The notes beneath the pieces are model-generated. The model saw only the letters and a list, made by a program, of their open reading frames with translations, ran no database searches and had not been told where the DNA came from. A DNA stretch of 64,000 nt from Sneathiella chungangensis (lineage in GTDB: Bacteria > Pseudomonadota > Alphaproteobacteria > Sneathiellales > Sneathiellaceae). The position numbers were made by a program, and so were the translations under genes. Shown in pieces: positions 18,806 through 27,637 of the stretch. The number at the start of each line of letters is the position of its first letter. Position 1 is the stretch's first letter. The DNA lies in contig NZ_WTVA01000015.1 in the NCBI RefSeq assembly GCF_009882935.1, positions 372,001 to 436,000 of the forward strand, given 5' to 3'.

Positions 18806-20637
18806 TCGAATGTCTCTCCATCGTCGATTTCGTCTTCACCGGATATGTCATCGGGAAGCATAATGTCAAGTGAGGGCCCAAGATGCCGGACTTCACGAAT
18901 TGATGCGGCGGGAAAATGCGACTTGATATTCTGGACAACCGGATGGCTTTCCAGCGCGGCAATTTCCGCCGCCTTGTCGCTCTGGCGCTTTTCCGCAACA
19001 GTTGCGGTTCCTTCCGTATCAGCAGTGAGGCGCACCTCCCACATTTCGCCCGTAAGATCCCGTAGTCGTCGACCAAGCCTGCTTGCGAGATCCGCCGAAG
19101 CGCCTGCCGCCGGGCTGAACTCGATGAGACCTTGCCTGAAAGTTACCGGGCGGACAAAATTGAGAACCTCTCCCTTCAGCTTGATGTCCTGACGGTCGGT
19201 AAGCAGGTTGACGACATCTTCCATCGACTGAAGCGGCGCTTTTTCGACTGTTGGTTCGCTTTGGACCGGCTCGGCTTCGGGGAGACTGTCGTTCCTGGCA
19301 ACCAGCGACAAATGCGCGCGCGGCTCCGTCTCCGGTTGCGGCGCCGGCGAGGGAGACAGTGCCATTGCTGCACCCCCTGAACGCGCCGTCGGCATTGCCG
19401 TCCCGACGCGAGGTCCTGCGGCGGTCCCGCCACCATTCGCCGCAGGAGACGCTGCAGCGGTTTCCTTAGGGCCCTCGGCAAGCTGGCGCGCCAACTCTCC
19501 CGGCGTTGGAAGTTCACTGACATAGGCGAGGCGCACGAGCACCATCTCCGCGGCGGCAAGCGGCATGGGCGCATGGCTCACTTCCTCCAGACCCTTCAGC
19601 AGCATCTGCCAACTGCGTGCAAGGACGGGCATCGTCAGATTCGCCGCCATTTCTTCGCCGCGCTTTACCTCCCCGCCCGCCATCGCGATATTATTGGCGG
19701 CCTCCGGCGTGACCTTGAGCGATGTCAGCCAATGCGTGAGTTCGAGAAGATCCTGAATGACGACCACCGGATCGGCACCGCTGTCATACTGCCCGCGAAA
19801 GAGCGCTAGCGCCGCCTTTATATTCCCCTCCATTACGAGGCTGAGCAGATCGAGAATACGCGTTCGGTCGGCAAGGCCGAGCATGTCGCGTACCTGTAGC
19901 GCCGTTACCTTGCCATCACCATGGGCAATTGCCTGATCGAGCAGGGAAAGACCGTCCCGGACCGATCCCTCCGCCGCACGGGCAATGAGGGCAAGGGCGT
20001 CCGTCTCTATCTCCGCCTGCTCCTTTTCGGCAATGGTGGCGAAATAAGCGGCGAGCGTATCTCCGTCGACACGTTTTAAGTCAAACCGCTGACAACGGGA
20101 GAGAACGGTGACCGGGATTTTACGGATTTCCGTCGTTGCGAAGATGAATTTCACATGCTCCGGCGGCTCTTCCAGCGTTTTCAGTAGCGCATTGAAGGCA
20201 TTCTTCGAGAGCATGTGCACTTCGTCGATTATGTAGATCTTGAAGCGTGCCGCGACAGGAAGATAGCGGACACCGTCGATCAACTCGCGTATGTCATCGA
20301 CGCCTGTCCGGCTTGCCGCGTCCATTTCCAGGACATCCTGATGGCGATCTTCGGCAATCGCGACGCAATTTGGACAAACGCCACAGGGCGAGATCGTCGG
20401 TCCGCCCGTGCCATCCGCGCCCGTGCAATTAAGGCCACGGGCAATGATGCGGGCCGTCGTCGTCTTGCCGATTCCCCGCGTTCCGGTCAATATGAAGGCA
20501 TGCGCAAGACGCCCCGTTTCCAGCGCGTTGGAAAGGGTGCGCACCATGGCTTCATGACCGATCAACTCGTCAAATGTCGAGGGACGGTATTTCCGGGCCA
20601 GAACACGGTAGGGGCTGTTGACCTGATCGCTTGTCAT
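18802..20637 (-). CDS. dnaX: DNA polymerase III subunits gamma/tau
   Basis: Clamp-loader ATPase of the replisome. The 611 residues give Walker A (GTRGIGKTTTAR), a four-cysteine zinc module (CTGADG...CGVCPNC), Walker B (IIDEVHML), the SRC arginine-finger motif (LSRCQRFDLK), the AAA lid and collar domains, then a Pro/Ala-rich linker (about 395-450) and a tau-like C-terminal region. I see no A6G slippery heptamer, so a separate gamma form by frameshifting is not indicated. First gene of the dnaX-ybaB-recR operon. Confidence 0.96.
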   Translation of the reverse strand: MTSDQVNSPYRVLARKYRPSTFDELIGHEAMVRTLSNALETGRLAHAFILTGTRGIGKTTTARIIARGLNCTGADGTGGPTISPCGVCPNCVAIAEDRHQDVLEMDAASRTGVDDIRELIDGVRYLPVAARFKIYIIDEVHMLSKNAFNALLKTLEEPPEHVKFIFATTEIRKIPVTVLSRCQRFDLKRVDGDTLAAYFATIAEKEQAEIETDALALIARAAEGSVRDGLSLLDQAIAHGDGKVTALQVRDMLGLADRTRILDLLSLVMEGNIKAALALFRGQYDSGADPVVVIQDLLELTHWLTSLKVTPEAANNIAMAGGEVKRGEEMAANLTMPVLARSWQMLLKGLEEVSHAPMPLAAAEMVLVRLAYVSELPTPGELARQLAEGPKETAAASPAANGGGTAAGPRVGTAMPTARSGGAAMALSPSPAPQPETEPRAHLSLVARNDSLPEAEPVQSEPTVEKAPLQSMEDVVNLLTDRQDIKLKGEVLNFVRPVTFRQGLIEFSPAAGASADLASRLGRRLRDLTGEMWEVRLTADTEGTATVAEKRQSDKAAEIAALESHPVVQNIKSHFPAASIREVRHLGPSLDIMLPDDISGEDEIDDGETFE

Positions 20638-20726
20638 GGCGCGATCATAGCAGAGTTCGTCTTGAAAAGACCAGCCAAAGGCGACGAATTTACCAATCTT
20701 ATTTGCGGGATTTCATTGGGAAAAAG

Positions 20727-20817
20727 AAGACTGGCAACAACCCGCGCCGAAACTCGTTACGGCTGCTTCCTTCCGGACCTGACCGGATTGGCGAGAGGCA
20801 CGCCCATCGCCAGCCTT
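20727..20817 (-). ncRNA. ffs: Signal recognition particle RNA, small bacterial type (4.5S)
   Basis: The minus strand carries the near-invariant SRP RNA tip GGTCAGGTCCGGAAGGAAGCAGCC at about 20761-20784, flanked by complementary arms (CTGGC near the 5' end, GCCAG near the 3' end) that close a hairpin of about 90 bases. A T-rich run follows the 3' arm. It binds Ffh for co-translational targeting. The position directly upstream of dnaX is usual in alphaproteobacteria. The ends are estimated to within a few bases. Confidence 0.9.
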
Positions 20818-20825
20818 CCACCGCC

Positions 20826-20854
20826 TATATCATGCAACTGCGGTCCGGAAGCAA
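20826..20854 (-). promoter_or_regulatory. Promoter of the SRP RNA gene
   Basis: On the minus strand TTGCTT and GATATA are separated by 17 bases, placing the start about ten bases before the predicted RNA 5' end. The match to consensus is moderate; its position supports it. Confidence 0.5.
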
Positions 20855-20954
20855 GCCTTTTTCATGATTTTTTTGCTCATTCTATGGAACAATCATTCAA
20901 AAATTGCCGTCTTGACGATTGCAGGAAAGAAAAACTTGTGACAATCTGCCGCTC

Positions 20955-21872
20955 ATGAATAAACCGATAGTCTTTGCCGGCGGTCGATTTGACCGCGCAT
21001 CCCACCTTCGGACCGACCCGAACTGGATAAAAGAAAAATTACAGGATCCGAGCAGCCGGTTTCTCCCGATGCATCAGCTGAAGGCCCTGATCGATCTGAT
21101 GGGGAATCCGTCGATTGACTGGCGCGGAGCTGCGGATGTCCGAGAATTTATCGACGCTGGCGCAGCGTTCATATTCCTTGGAATAGCGGATTTCGCCTGT
21201 CATTTCGCAATTGACGTTTCGGCGATCGAAAATCCGAAAAATCCACCGAATGGCGATTGGGGAAAATTCATTGACGTGCGCTCCATCGCACCGCAGCTGA
21301 GCCCCGGCGAGGCGGGCGCGCTCGCACAGGCGCGCTCCATGATCGACTGGCATAACCGGCATGGCTTTTGCGCCGTCTGCGGATCATCAACCCGGCCTCA
21401 GGAGGCCGGGTATTCGCGAGTCTGCGAAGACTCCAACTGCAAGGCCACGCATTTTCCGCGCACCGATCCGGTGGCGATCATGATGGTAACGCATGGCGAC
21501 AAATGCCTGCTCGGACAGGGGATCAATTTCCCGGGCGATTTCTATTCCTGCCTCGCCGGCTTTATCGAACCCGGGGAGACCATCGAACAGGGCGTTCGGC
21601 GGGAGGTTCTCGAAGAATCCGGCATCAAGGTCGGTGATGTCCGATATCACCAGTCGCAGCCCTGGCCGTTCCCGTCGTCCCTGATGATCGGCTGCTTTGC
21701 CGAAGCCCTCAGCGAGGAGATAACGGTCGACCGGACGGAGCTAAACGATGCGCGATGGTTCAGCCGCGAGGAAGTCCGCGCGATGCTGGAACAGAGCACG
21801 AAACCCACCGGTCTGCGAATGGGCGGGCCGATCGCCCTCGCCCATCAACTCGCGAAATTCTGGGTGGAGTGA
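20955..21872 (+). CDS. nudC: NADH pyrophosphatase NudC
   Basis: Nudix hydrolase that cleaves NADH to NMNH and AMP and can remove NAD caps from RNA. The 305-residue form from ATG 20955 is chosen; a TTG at 20919 is possible. It has a four-cysteine zinc ribbon (CAVCGS...CEDSNC), the Nudix box GFIEPGETIEQGVRREVLEESG with all catalytic glutamates, and the SQPWPFPSSLM motif diagnostic of NudC. Complete. Confidence 0.94.
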   Translation: MNKPIVFAGGRFDRASHLRTDPNWIKEKLQDPSSRFLPMHQLKALIDLMGNPSIDWRGAADVREFIDAGAAFIFLGIADFACHFAIDVSAIENPKNPPNGDWGKFIDVRSIAPQLSPGEAGALAQARSMIDWHNRHGFCAVCGSSTRPQEAGYSRVCEDSNCKATHFPRTDPVAIMMVTHGDKCLLGQGINFPGDFYSCLAGFIEPGETIEQGVRREVLEESGIKVGDVRYHQSQPWPFPSSLMIGCFAEALSEEITVDRTELNDARWFSREEVRAMLEQSTKPTGLRMGGPIALAHQLAKFWVE

Positions 21873-21881
21873 GAAACCCGC

Positions 21882-22460
21882 CTATCGTGTGGCAGGCGCC
21901 AGGGTCAACGGATCGGTGATCTTGATCAGACCGCGGAAGGGCAGAATCAACACCGCCACCATAATGATTTTCGCCGCGAAGTCGCCAAGCGCCCATGTAT
22001 GCCAAGGCAATCCTGTTCCGGCAAAAGCCAGGGTGAAAAAGATAACGGTATCGACAAAGGATGCGATGAAGGATGAGGCAACCGGTGCTTTCCACCAGCT
22101 CTGCCGCCGCAGCCTGTCGAAAATCGCCACGTCAAGCATCTGCGCGATCAGGAACGCGGTGCCGGAGGCAATCGCGATGCGCGGATTTGCAAACAGGATG
22201 GACATGACAACTGCGGCGATAAAGCCGACAAAGACCACCTTCCGCGCGAGTCGGACGCCGAGCGTCCGGTTGGTGATGTCCGTTACGAGAAAGGCGACCG
22301 GATAGGATATCGCGCCCCAGGTGAACCAGTCATTGAGCGGCAGCTCGACAAGGATATTGGACCCCGTCACGACGATCGCCATCGCGACAACACCCGCGAG
22401 GAGAAAAACTTTCTGGCCGAAGCTGAGCCCTAAGAGGTCATCCATATATTTTCTAAACAT
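21882..22460 (-). CDS. Queuosine precursor transporter YhhQ (VUT family)
   Basis: A six-pass inner-membrane protein of the VUT/ECF-related family; E. coli YhhQ takes up preQ0/preQ1. ATG 22460 (192 residues) is supported by GAGGGA just upstream. Visible are regularly spaced hydrophobic helices and the conserved AISYPVAFLVTDITNRTLG and ASGTAFLIAQMLDVAIFDRLR, which contain the polar residues typical of the family. Convergent with nudC and separated from it by about ten bases. No queuosine biosynthesis gene is visible nearby. Confidence 0.85.
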   Translation of the reverse strand: MFRKYMDDLLGLSFGQKVFLLAGVVAMAIVVTGSNILVELPLNDWFTWGAISYPVAFLVTDITNRTLGVRLARKVVFVGFIAAVVMSILFANPRIAIASGTAFLIAQMLDVAIFDRLRRQSWWKAPVASSFIASFVDTVIFFTLAFAGTGLPWHTWALGDFAAKIIMVAVLILPFRGLIKITDPLTLAPATR

Positions 22461-22556
22461 CACGTCCCTCTCGCATTTACGCGAACAGCACCGTCCAAAG
22501 AAATTTCGCAACTGCGGTCGCTATATATGAATTAAATGTGAAACGATCAAGCCGAA

Positions 22557-23417
22557 TCAGGCGCCATACTGGCGCCGATAGGGATTGGCCGGATACACAC
22601 CGAGAATCTTGAGCTTGGCGGAGAAGAACTGCAATTCCTCAATCGCCCGGGAAACCCGCGCTTCGTCCGGATGCCCCTCGATGTCTATGTAGAACTGCGC
22701 CGCTTCGAAACTCGCGTCCGTGATATAGCTTTCCAGCTTGGTCACATTGATGCCATTGGTCGCAAATCCGCCAAGCGCCTTATACAATGCCGCCGGCTGG
22801 CTTCGGACCTGAAAAACGAAACTCATCATGCAGCTTCCGTCTTTAGGGTCCGGGTCCTGCCGCTGCCGGGACATGATGATGAAGCGGGTGGTATTTCCGA
22901 TGCGGTCCTCAACCCGGTCGCGAAGAACGGTCAGGCCGTAAATCTCCCCGGCCAGGCTGGACGCAATGGAGGCCTTTGACTTGTCTCCGAGTTCCGCGAT
23001 CATCTTCGCCGATCCGGCGGTGTCCGCATGAATCATCGGCTCGATCCCGAGATCGCGGGTCAGACCCCGGCATTGGGACAGTGCCTGCTCGTGGCTGTGC
23101 ACCTCCTTGATGTCCGACAGAACCGCCCCCGGGACGCCGAGAAGTTGATGCTTTACTGGCTGAAAATGCTCGCCGATGATATATAGGCCGGAGTCCGGTA
23201 ACAGATGATGAATATCGGCAACACGGCCGCCAAGCGAATTTTCAATCGGAATCATGGCAAGGGCCGCCTCCCCGTCCCGCACCATCGCCAGCGCATCCGC
23301 AAAGGTATCACAGGCCATTGCCTCCATCTGCGGGTAGACTGTGCTGCAGGACAGATGGCCATAGGCCCCCGGAACGCCCTGGAAGGCAATACGATTTTCG
23401 GGATCGATATCTGACAT
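22557..23417 (-). CDS. pheA: Prephenate dehydratase
   Basis: Converts prephenate to phenylpyruvate for phenylalanine synthesis. The 286-residue protein is the two-domain form: a periplasmic-binding-fold catalytic domain (GVPGAYGHLSC, IPIENSLGGRV and the GNTTRFIIMS block with the catalytic Thr) and a C-terminal ACT domain (LGGFATNGINVTKLES) for feedback by phenylalanine. There is no chorismate mutase domain. It lies 17 bases after kdsB on the same strand. Confidence 0.95.
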   Translation of the reverse strand: MSDIDPENRIAFQGVPGAYGHLSCSTVYPQMEAMACDTFADALAMVRDGEAALAMIPIENSLGGRVADIHHLLPDSGLYIIGEHFQPVKHQLLGVPGAVLSDIKEVHSHEQALSQCRGLTRDLGIEPMIHADTAGSAKMIAELGDKSKASIASSLAGEIYGLTVLRDRVEDRIGNTTRFIIMSRQRQDPDPKDGSCMMSFVFQVRSQPAALYKALGGFATNGINVTKLESYITDASFEAAQFYIDIEGHPDEARVSRAIEELQFFSAKLKILGVYPANPYRRQYGA

Positions 23418-23434
23418 TTTAACTTCTCAATTTT

Positions 23435-24181
23435 TCAGGAAACAAACATACGGCGGATACGCGCCAAATCCTCGGGAGTATCGACACCAAGGGGCACCGT
23501 GTCAACGACGGCGGCATCGATGCGCATGCCATTTTCAAGGGCGCGCAACTGCTCGAGCTTCTCCCGTTGCTCCAGAGGCGCCGGAGGCAGGGCGATGAAC
23601 CGTTCGAGCGCGGAACGCCGGTAGGCGTAGAGCCCGATATGATGATAATGCGGCCCCGCCCCCCAGGGAGTTGCTAGCCGGCTGAACCAGAGCGCCCGGC
23701 CGATCCGCTCCCCGCCACGAAGAGAAACGACGGCCTTGACGGCATTCTCGTCCCCGAGTTCCCCGTCGTCCTTGATTTCGGCGACTAAGGTCGCGATATC
23801 GACTGCGACATTTTGAAGCGGCTCGAAGACCGCGGCGATCGCGGCCGGATCCAGTGCCGGCAAGTCGCCCTGCAGATTGACGATGGCATCAAAGGTGCCG
23901 TCAGGATCATATTTCTGCACCGCCTCAAAGACCCGATCAGAGCCGGAGGGATGATCCGGGCGCGTTAAAATCGCCCTGCCGCCGGCATCGCGGACCGCAG
24001 CGGCAATCTCCTCTTCGGCGCAGGCAACAACGGCTGGACCGATTTCCGCCTCTTCCGCACGCCGGAGCACCTGAACGATCATCGGCAACCCGTTGATATC
24101 GGCAAGCGGTTTTCCCGGCAGACGGGTTGAGGCCATCCGGGCCGGTATGACAATCAGCGGTTTTCGCGACGGAGCGCCCAT
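23435..24181 (-). CDS. kdsB: 3-deoxy-manno-octulosonate cytidylyltransferase
   Basis: Activates Kdo as CMP-Kdo for lipopolysaccharide inner core synthesis, implying an LPS-bearing outer membrane. ATG 24181 (248 residues) is chosen because the family motif follows at once: [15 protein letters not shown]. Further motifs are [25 protein letters not shown] and [14 protein letters not shown]. Upstream in-frame codons would add a non-family hydrophobic tail. Divergent from the cytochrome c gene, the normal order in this class. Confidence 0.95.
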   Translation of the reverse strand: MGAPSRKPLIVIPARMASTRLPGKPLADINGLPMIVQVLRRAEEAEIGPAVVACAEEEIAAAVRDAGGRAILTRPDHPSGSDRVFEAVQKYDPDGTFDAIVNLQGDLPALDPAAIAAVFEPLQNVAVDIATLVAEIKDDGELGDENAVKAVVSLRGGERIGRALWFSRLATPWGAGPHYHHIGLYAYRRSALERFIALPPAPLEQREKLEQLRALENGMRIDAAVVDTVPLGVDTPEDLARIRRMFVS

Positions 24182-24323
24182 GATTATGATCCAAAACGTC
24201 AATTTTAACCCAAAAAAGCATATATACGTCTTGCGCACCTAATGAGAAAGCGGTTAATTTGCCCTCGCTTTTTTTTATCACGGCTGGTAAATGTACCGGC
24301 AGGTTTGATAGCTGAGGTCAGCA

Positions 24324-24869
24324 ATGAATACTTTCGAGTTTAACAAAATTGCCGGTGCCGTTCTGGCCGGTGTCCTGATTATTATGGTCATCAATGAAGT
24401 CGCGACGCTTGCGGTCCATCCGACGTATCCGGAAGAACCTGCCTACGCGATCGATACCGGTGAAGTTGCCTCTTCGGAAGTCGCCTCGAACGATAAAGTT
24501 GTTGGTCCATCCCTTGGCGTTTTGCTCGCCTCCGCTGATGCGGCTAAAGGTGAGAAGGTTTTCAAGAAATGCGGCGCCTGCCACACGGCGGAAGAAGGCG
24601 GGGCCAATAAAATTGGTCCGAACCTCTACGGCGTTCTCAACCGGGATAAAGGCGCCGTCGGCGATTTCAGCTATTCCGACGCGCTCCATGAAAAGGGCGG
24701 TGCCTGGGGATATGAAGACCTTGACGTCTTCCTGGCCAAGCCGAGCACCTATATCAAGGGAACCAAAATGTCCTTCGCCGGCATCAAAAAGCCGGAAGAC
24801 CGCGCTGACCTGATTGCCTATCTCCGGACCCTCGGCAAGAGCGACGTTCCTCTTCCGCCGGCCGAATAA
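24324..24869 (+). CDS. Membrane-anchored class I cytochrome c (CycM-like)
   Basis: A 181-residue electron carrier on the periplasmic face of the inner membrane. It has an uncleaved-looking N-terminal anchor (about residues 10-32), an acidic and Ala-rich linker, and a cytochrome c fold with the heme-attachment motif CGACH, the IGPNLYG block and the methionine-ligand segment TKMSFAGI. It resembles CycM, which passes electrons from the bc1 complex to terminal oxidases in alphaproteobacteria. The HisN-like gene follows 17 bases later. Confidence 0.9.
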   Translation: MNTFEFNKIAGAVLAGVLIIMVINEVATLAVHPTYPEEPAYAIDTGEVASSEVASNDKVVGPSLGVLLASADAAKGEKVFKKCGACHTAEEGGANKIGPNLYGVLNRDKGAVGDFSYSDALHEKGGAWGYEDLDVFLAKPSTYIKGTKMSFAGIKKPEDRADLIAYLRTLGKSDVPLPPAE

Positions 24870-24886
24870 CCAGGCCCGCGGGTTGC

Positions 24887-25660
24887 GTGACTAAAGATTG
24901 CCCGCAGGAATTTGTTACTCTCGCTCACCGGATGGCGGACGCCGCCGGTGAGGTGATCCGCCCCTTGTTTCGCCAACCGATTGGCATTATCGGCAAGGAA
25001 GACAACAGTCCGGTCACAATCGCCGATCGCAACGCTGAAGCCGTGATGCGTGACCTCATTGAATCCCACTTTCCCGAACATGGCATCATTGGCGAAGAAC
25101 ACGGAAACATCCGAACTGACGCGGAATATGTCTGGGTTCTGGATCCCATTGACGGGACCCTCTCCTTTATTTCCGGCAGCCCGACTTTCGGCATCCTGAT
25201 TGCGCTGACCCGGAAAGGGGTTCCCATAATGGGAATATTGGATCAGCCTATCTCCGGCGAACGCTGGCTCGGCGCGAATGGCCGGACGACGCTAAACGGT
25301 CGCGCTGTTAATACGCGGTCCTGCGCACGCCTTGCCGACGCGACCCTGTTTGCTTGGGGCGCGGAGTTGCTGGAAGGAGATCACGGCCCGAGCTTTCGCC
25401 GACTTTACGGGGCGATAAAACGCAAGCGCTTCGGCTATGATTGTTACGCCTATGGCCTGCTGTCGCTCGGCTTCGTCGATATCATCGCGGATTGCGACAT
25501 GAAACCTTTTGATTATTGCGCGCTCGTCCCCATTGTGGAAAATGCTGGCGGCAGGATCACCGACTGGTCGGGGCATCCCATGACACTTGCCAATCCCGGC
25601 TACGTCCTTGCAACCGGCGATCCGGCGCTGCATCAGCAAGCCCTTGAAATAATGGCGTAA
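24887..25660 (+). CDS. hisN: Inositol-monophosphatase-family phosphatase, histidinol-phosphatase-like
   Basis: A 257-residue Mg-dependent, Li-sensitive-type phosphatase. GTG at 24887 is taken as start because the following residues fit the family N terminus (PQEFVTLAHRMADAAGEVI). Metal-site motifs: GEEHG, DPIDGTLSFISG and the late CDMKPFDYCALVPIVENAGG. The sequence style matches alphaproteobacterial HisN (histidinol-phosphatase) more than inositol monophosphatase or CysQ, so a role in histidine synthesis is likely but not certain. Confidence 0.85.
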   Translation: MTKDCPQEFVTLAHRMADAAGEVIRPLFRQPIGIIGKEDNSPVTIADRNAEAVMRDLIESHFPEHGIIGEEHGNIRTDAEYVWVLDPIDGTLSFISGSPTFGILIALTRKGVPIMGILDQPISGERWLGANGRTTLNGRAVNTRSCARLADATLFAWGAELLEGDHGPSFRRLYGAIKRKRFGYDCYAYGLLSLGFVDIIADCDMKPFDYCALVPIVENAGGRITDWSGHPMTLANPGYVLATGDPALHQQALEIMA

Positions 25661-25748
25661 TTAAGTCAGCGCGACAATCGGTTTTTTTCCTTGATGTCGC
25701 CCGGTTAACCTCCCATCTTGGTGAATAAGTCTAAACAGGAGCCGTCAA

Positions 25749-27611
25749 GTGAGGACATCCATGGGATTCTTGAGATCAGCCGTCACCGCCATTTTGCTGC
25801 TAAGCCTCCCCCTTCCAGTTGCTGCAGAAGAGGTAAAAACGACGAAGAGTCATGGCCTCTCGCTTGCGGGCCCGCTGAAATACGGCCCCGATTTCACGCA
25901 TCTTGATTATGTCAATCCCAACGCCCCGAAAGGCGGCGATGTCAAACTTTCGGCGGTAGGCGGCTTTGACAATCTCAATCCCTTTATCTCCCGAGGCCAG
26001 TCTGCGAACGGTCTCGGCCTGACTTTCGAAACTCTGCTGACCCAGTCCTATGACGATCCCAGCGCGGAATACGGACTGGTGGCCGAAAGTATTGAGGTCG
26101 CGGAAGATCTCTCATTCGCAATCTTCAATTTGCGCCCCGAAGCCCGGTTTCATGACGGCACGCCGATTACGGCAGATGATCTGATTTTCAGCCTTGCGGA
26201 AGTAAAGGAAAAAGGCACGCCGCTTTTCCGTTACTATTATGCCGATGTGGAATCGGCGGAAAAACTCGGCGATCATCGCATCAAGTTCAATTTCTCAGGC
26301 CCGCCGAACCGCGAACTTCCGCAGATTGTCGGCCAGCTCCTCCCGGTTCTTTCGAAAAAGCATTTCGAAGGGCGGAGTTTTGACGAAACGACCCTGACAC
26401 CGATCCTCGGCTCCGGCCCCTATCGTGTGAAATCTTTCGAACCGAACCGGTACATCACCTATGAACGGGTCGACGATTATTGGGGCGCCGATCTTCCGGT
26501 CAACAAGGGTCGATATAATTTCGGGACGATCCGGTATGATTTTTACCGGGACACGGCTGTCCTGCTGGAGGCCTTCAAGGCCGGCGAATATGATTATCGC
26601 GCGGAAAACAGCGCCAAGAACTGGGCCACCGGCTATGATTTTCCTGCCGTGAAGGCAGGGCTGGTCATCCTTGAGGAAGTGCCAAACGAACGATCAGCCG
26701 GGATGCAGGGTTATGCGTTCAACCTGAGGCGCGCGAAATTCCAGGATCCGGCCCTGCGTGAAGCCCTGACCTATGCATTCGATTTCGAGTGGCTGAACCG
26801 CAATATTTTCTATGACCAATACAGCCGGACCAACAGCTTCTTCGAAAACTCGGTGATGGCCGCCACGGGTGAGCCCACCAAGGAGGAACTGGCGATCCTG
26901 GAACCCTACCGGGATCAATTGCCTCCGCGCGTGTTCGGCCCGGCTTATAAGGCGCCCGTGACCGATGGATCAGGCCAGGATCGCGCGCCGCTTCGCGTGG
27001 CCCGAAAAATTCTTGAGGACGCGGGATGGGAAGTGAAGAATGGCAAGCTGATTGACCCGAATACGGGCAAGCCACTCACCATTGAATTCCTGATGTATGA
27101 TCCGAACAGCCTGCGCATCACGGGGCCTTTTATAAAGAATCTTAAAAAGCTGGGGATTGACGCCTCGACCCGCGTTGTCGACACGGCGCAATATACGGAA
27201 CGGCTTCGCAATTACGATTTCGACATCACGACCGCCGGTTTCGGGCAGTCCATCAGCCCCGGCAACGAGCAACGCGAATTCTGGGGCAGCGAAGCGGGCA
27301 AACGCCCGGGCAGCCGGAATGTGATGGGGATCGATAATCCGGTTGTCGATGCGCTTATTGAGAACCTGATCTCGGCGCCGACTTATGAAGACCTGATTCC
27401 CGCCGTTCGCGCGCTCGATCGGGTGTTGACATGGAATTTCTATGTCGTACCCCAGTTCCATGCCGCTTACGACCGCATCGCTTATTGGAACAAATTCGGT
27501 CATACAGATGTCAATCCGGGCCAGGGGCCGGACATACTCGCCTGGTGGGTTGATCCGGAAAAAGAAAAGCGGTTGCAGGAGGGCATGAAGAAACTACGCC
27601 AGCAACAATAG
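25749..27611 (+). CDS. yejA: Oligopeptide ABC transporter substrate-binding protein, YejA-like (first copy)
   Basis: Periplasmic binding protein of the SBP_bac_5 family, 620 residues, near the size of YejA of the Yej (microcin C/peptide) importer. GTG 25749 is preferred because AGGAG lies seven bases upstream. The signal peptide covers about residues 5-26. Family blocks are GPLKYGPDFTHLDYVNPNAPKGG, the LxPExxFHDGTPITADD lobe and ILGSGPYRV. It is followed by a second paralogous binding protein and by yejB, yejE and yejF on the same strand, one apparent operon. Confidence 0.9.
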   Translation: MRTSMGFLRSAVTAILLLSLPLPVAAEEVKTTKSHGLSLAGPLKYGPDFTHLDYVNPNAPKGGDVKLSAVGGFDNLNPFISRGQSANGLGLTFETLLTQSYDDPSAEYGLVAESIEVAEDLSFAIFNLRPEARFHDGTPITADDLIFSLAEVKEKGTPLFRYYYADVESAEKLGDHRIKFNFSGPPNRELPQIVGQLLPVLSKKHFEGRSFDETTLTPILGSGPYRVKSFEPNRYITYERVDDYWGADLPVNKGRYNFGTIRYDFYRDTAVLLEAFKAGEYDYRAENSAKNWATGYDFPAVKAGLVILEEVPNERSAGMQGYAFNLRRAKFQDPALREALTYAFDFEWLNRNIFYDQYSRTNSFFENSVMAATGEPTKEELAILEPYRDQLPPRVFGPAYKAPVTDGSGQDRAPLRVARKILEDAGWEVKNGKLIDPNTGKPLTIEFLMYDPNSLRITGPFIKNLKKLGIDASTRVVDTAQYTERLRNYDFDITTAGFGQSISPGNEQREFWGSEAGKRPGSRNVMGIDNPVVDALIENLISAPTYEDLIPAVRALDRVLTWNFYVVPQFHAAYDRIAYWNKFGHTDVNPGQGPDILAWWVDPEKEKRLQEGMKKLRQQQ

Positions 27612-27637
27612 CTTGAACGGCCGTCAGGGAGGTTGAG

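Noticed and set aside
18802-20637. Programmed frameshift in dnaX producing gamma.
   Set aside because: The only A-run on the coding strand in the linker region is GAAAAAG, which lacks the A6G heptamer and a clear stimulatory hairpin.
25667-25697. Terminator after the HisN-like gene.
   Set aside because: An imperfect stem is present, but the T-run lies in the loop rather than after the stem.
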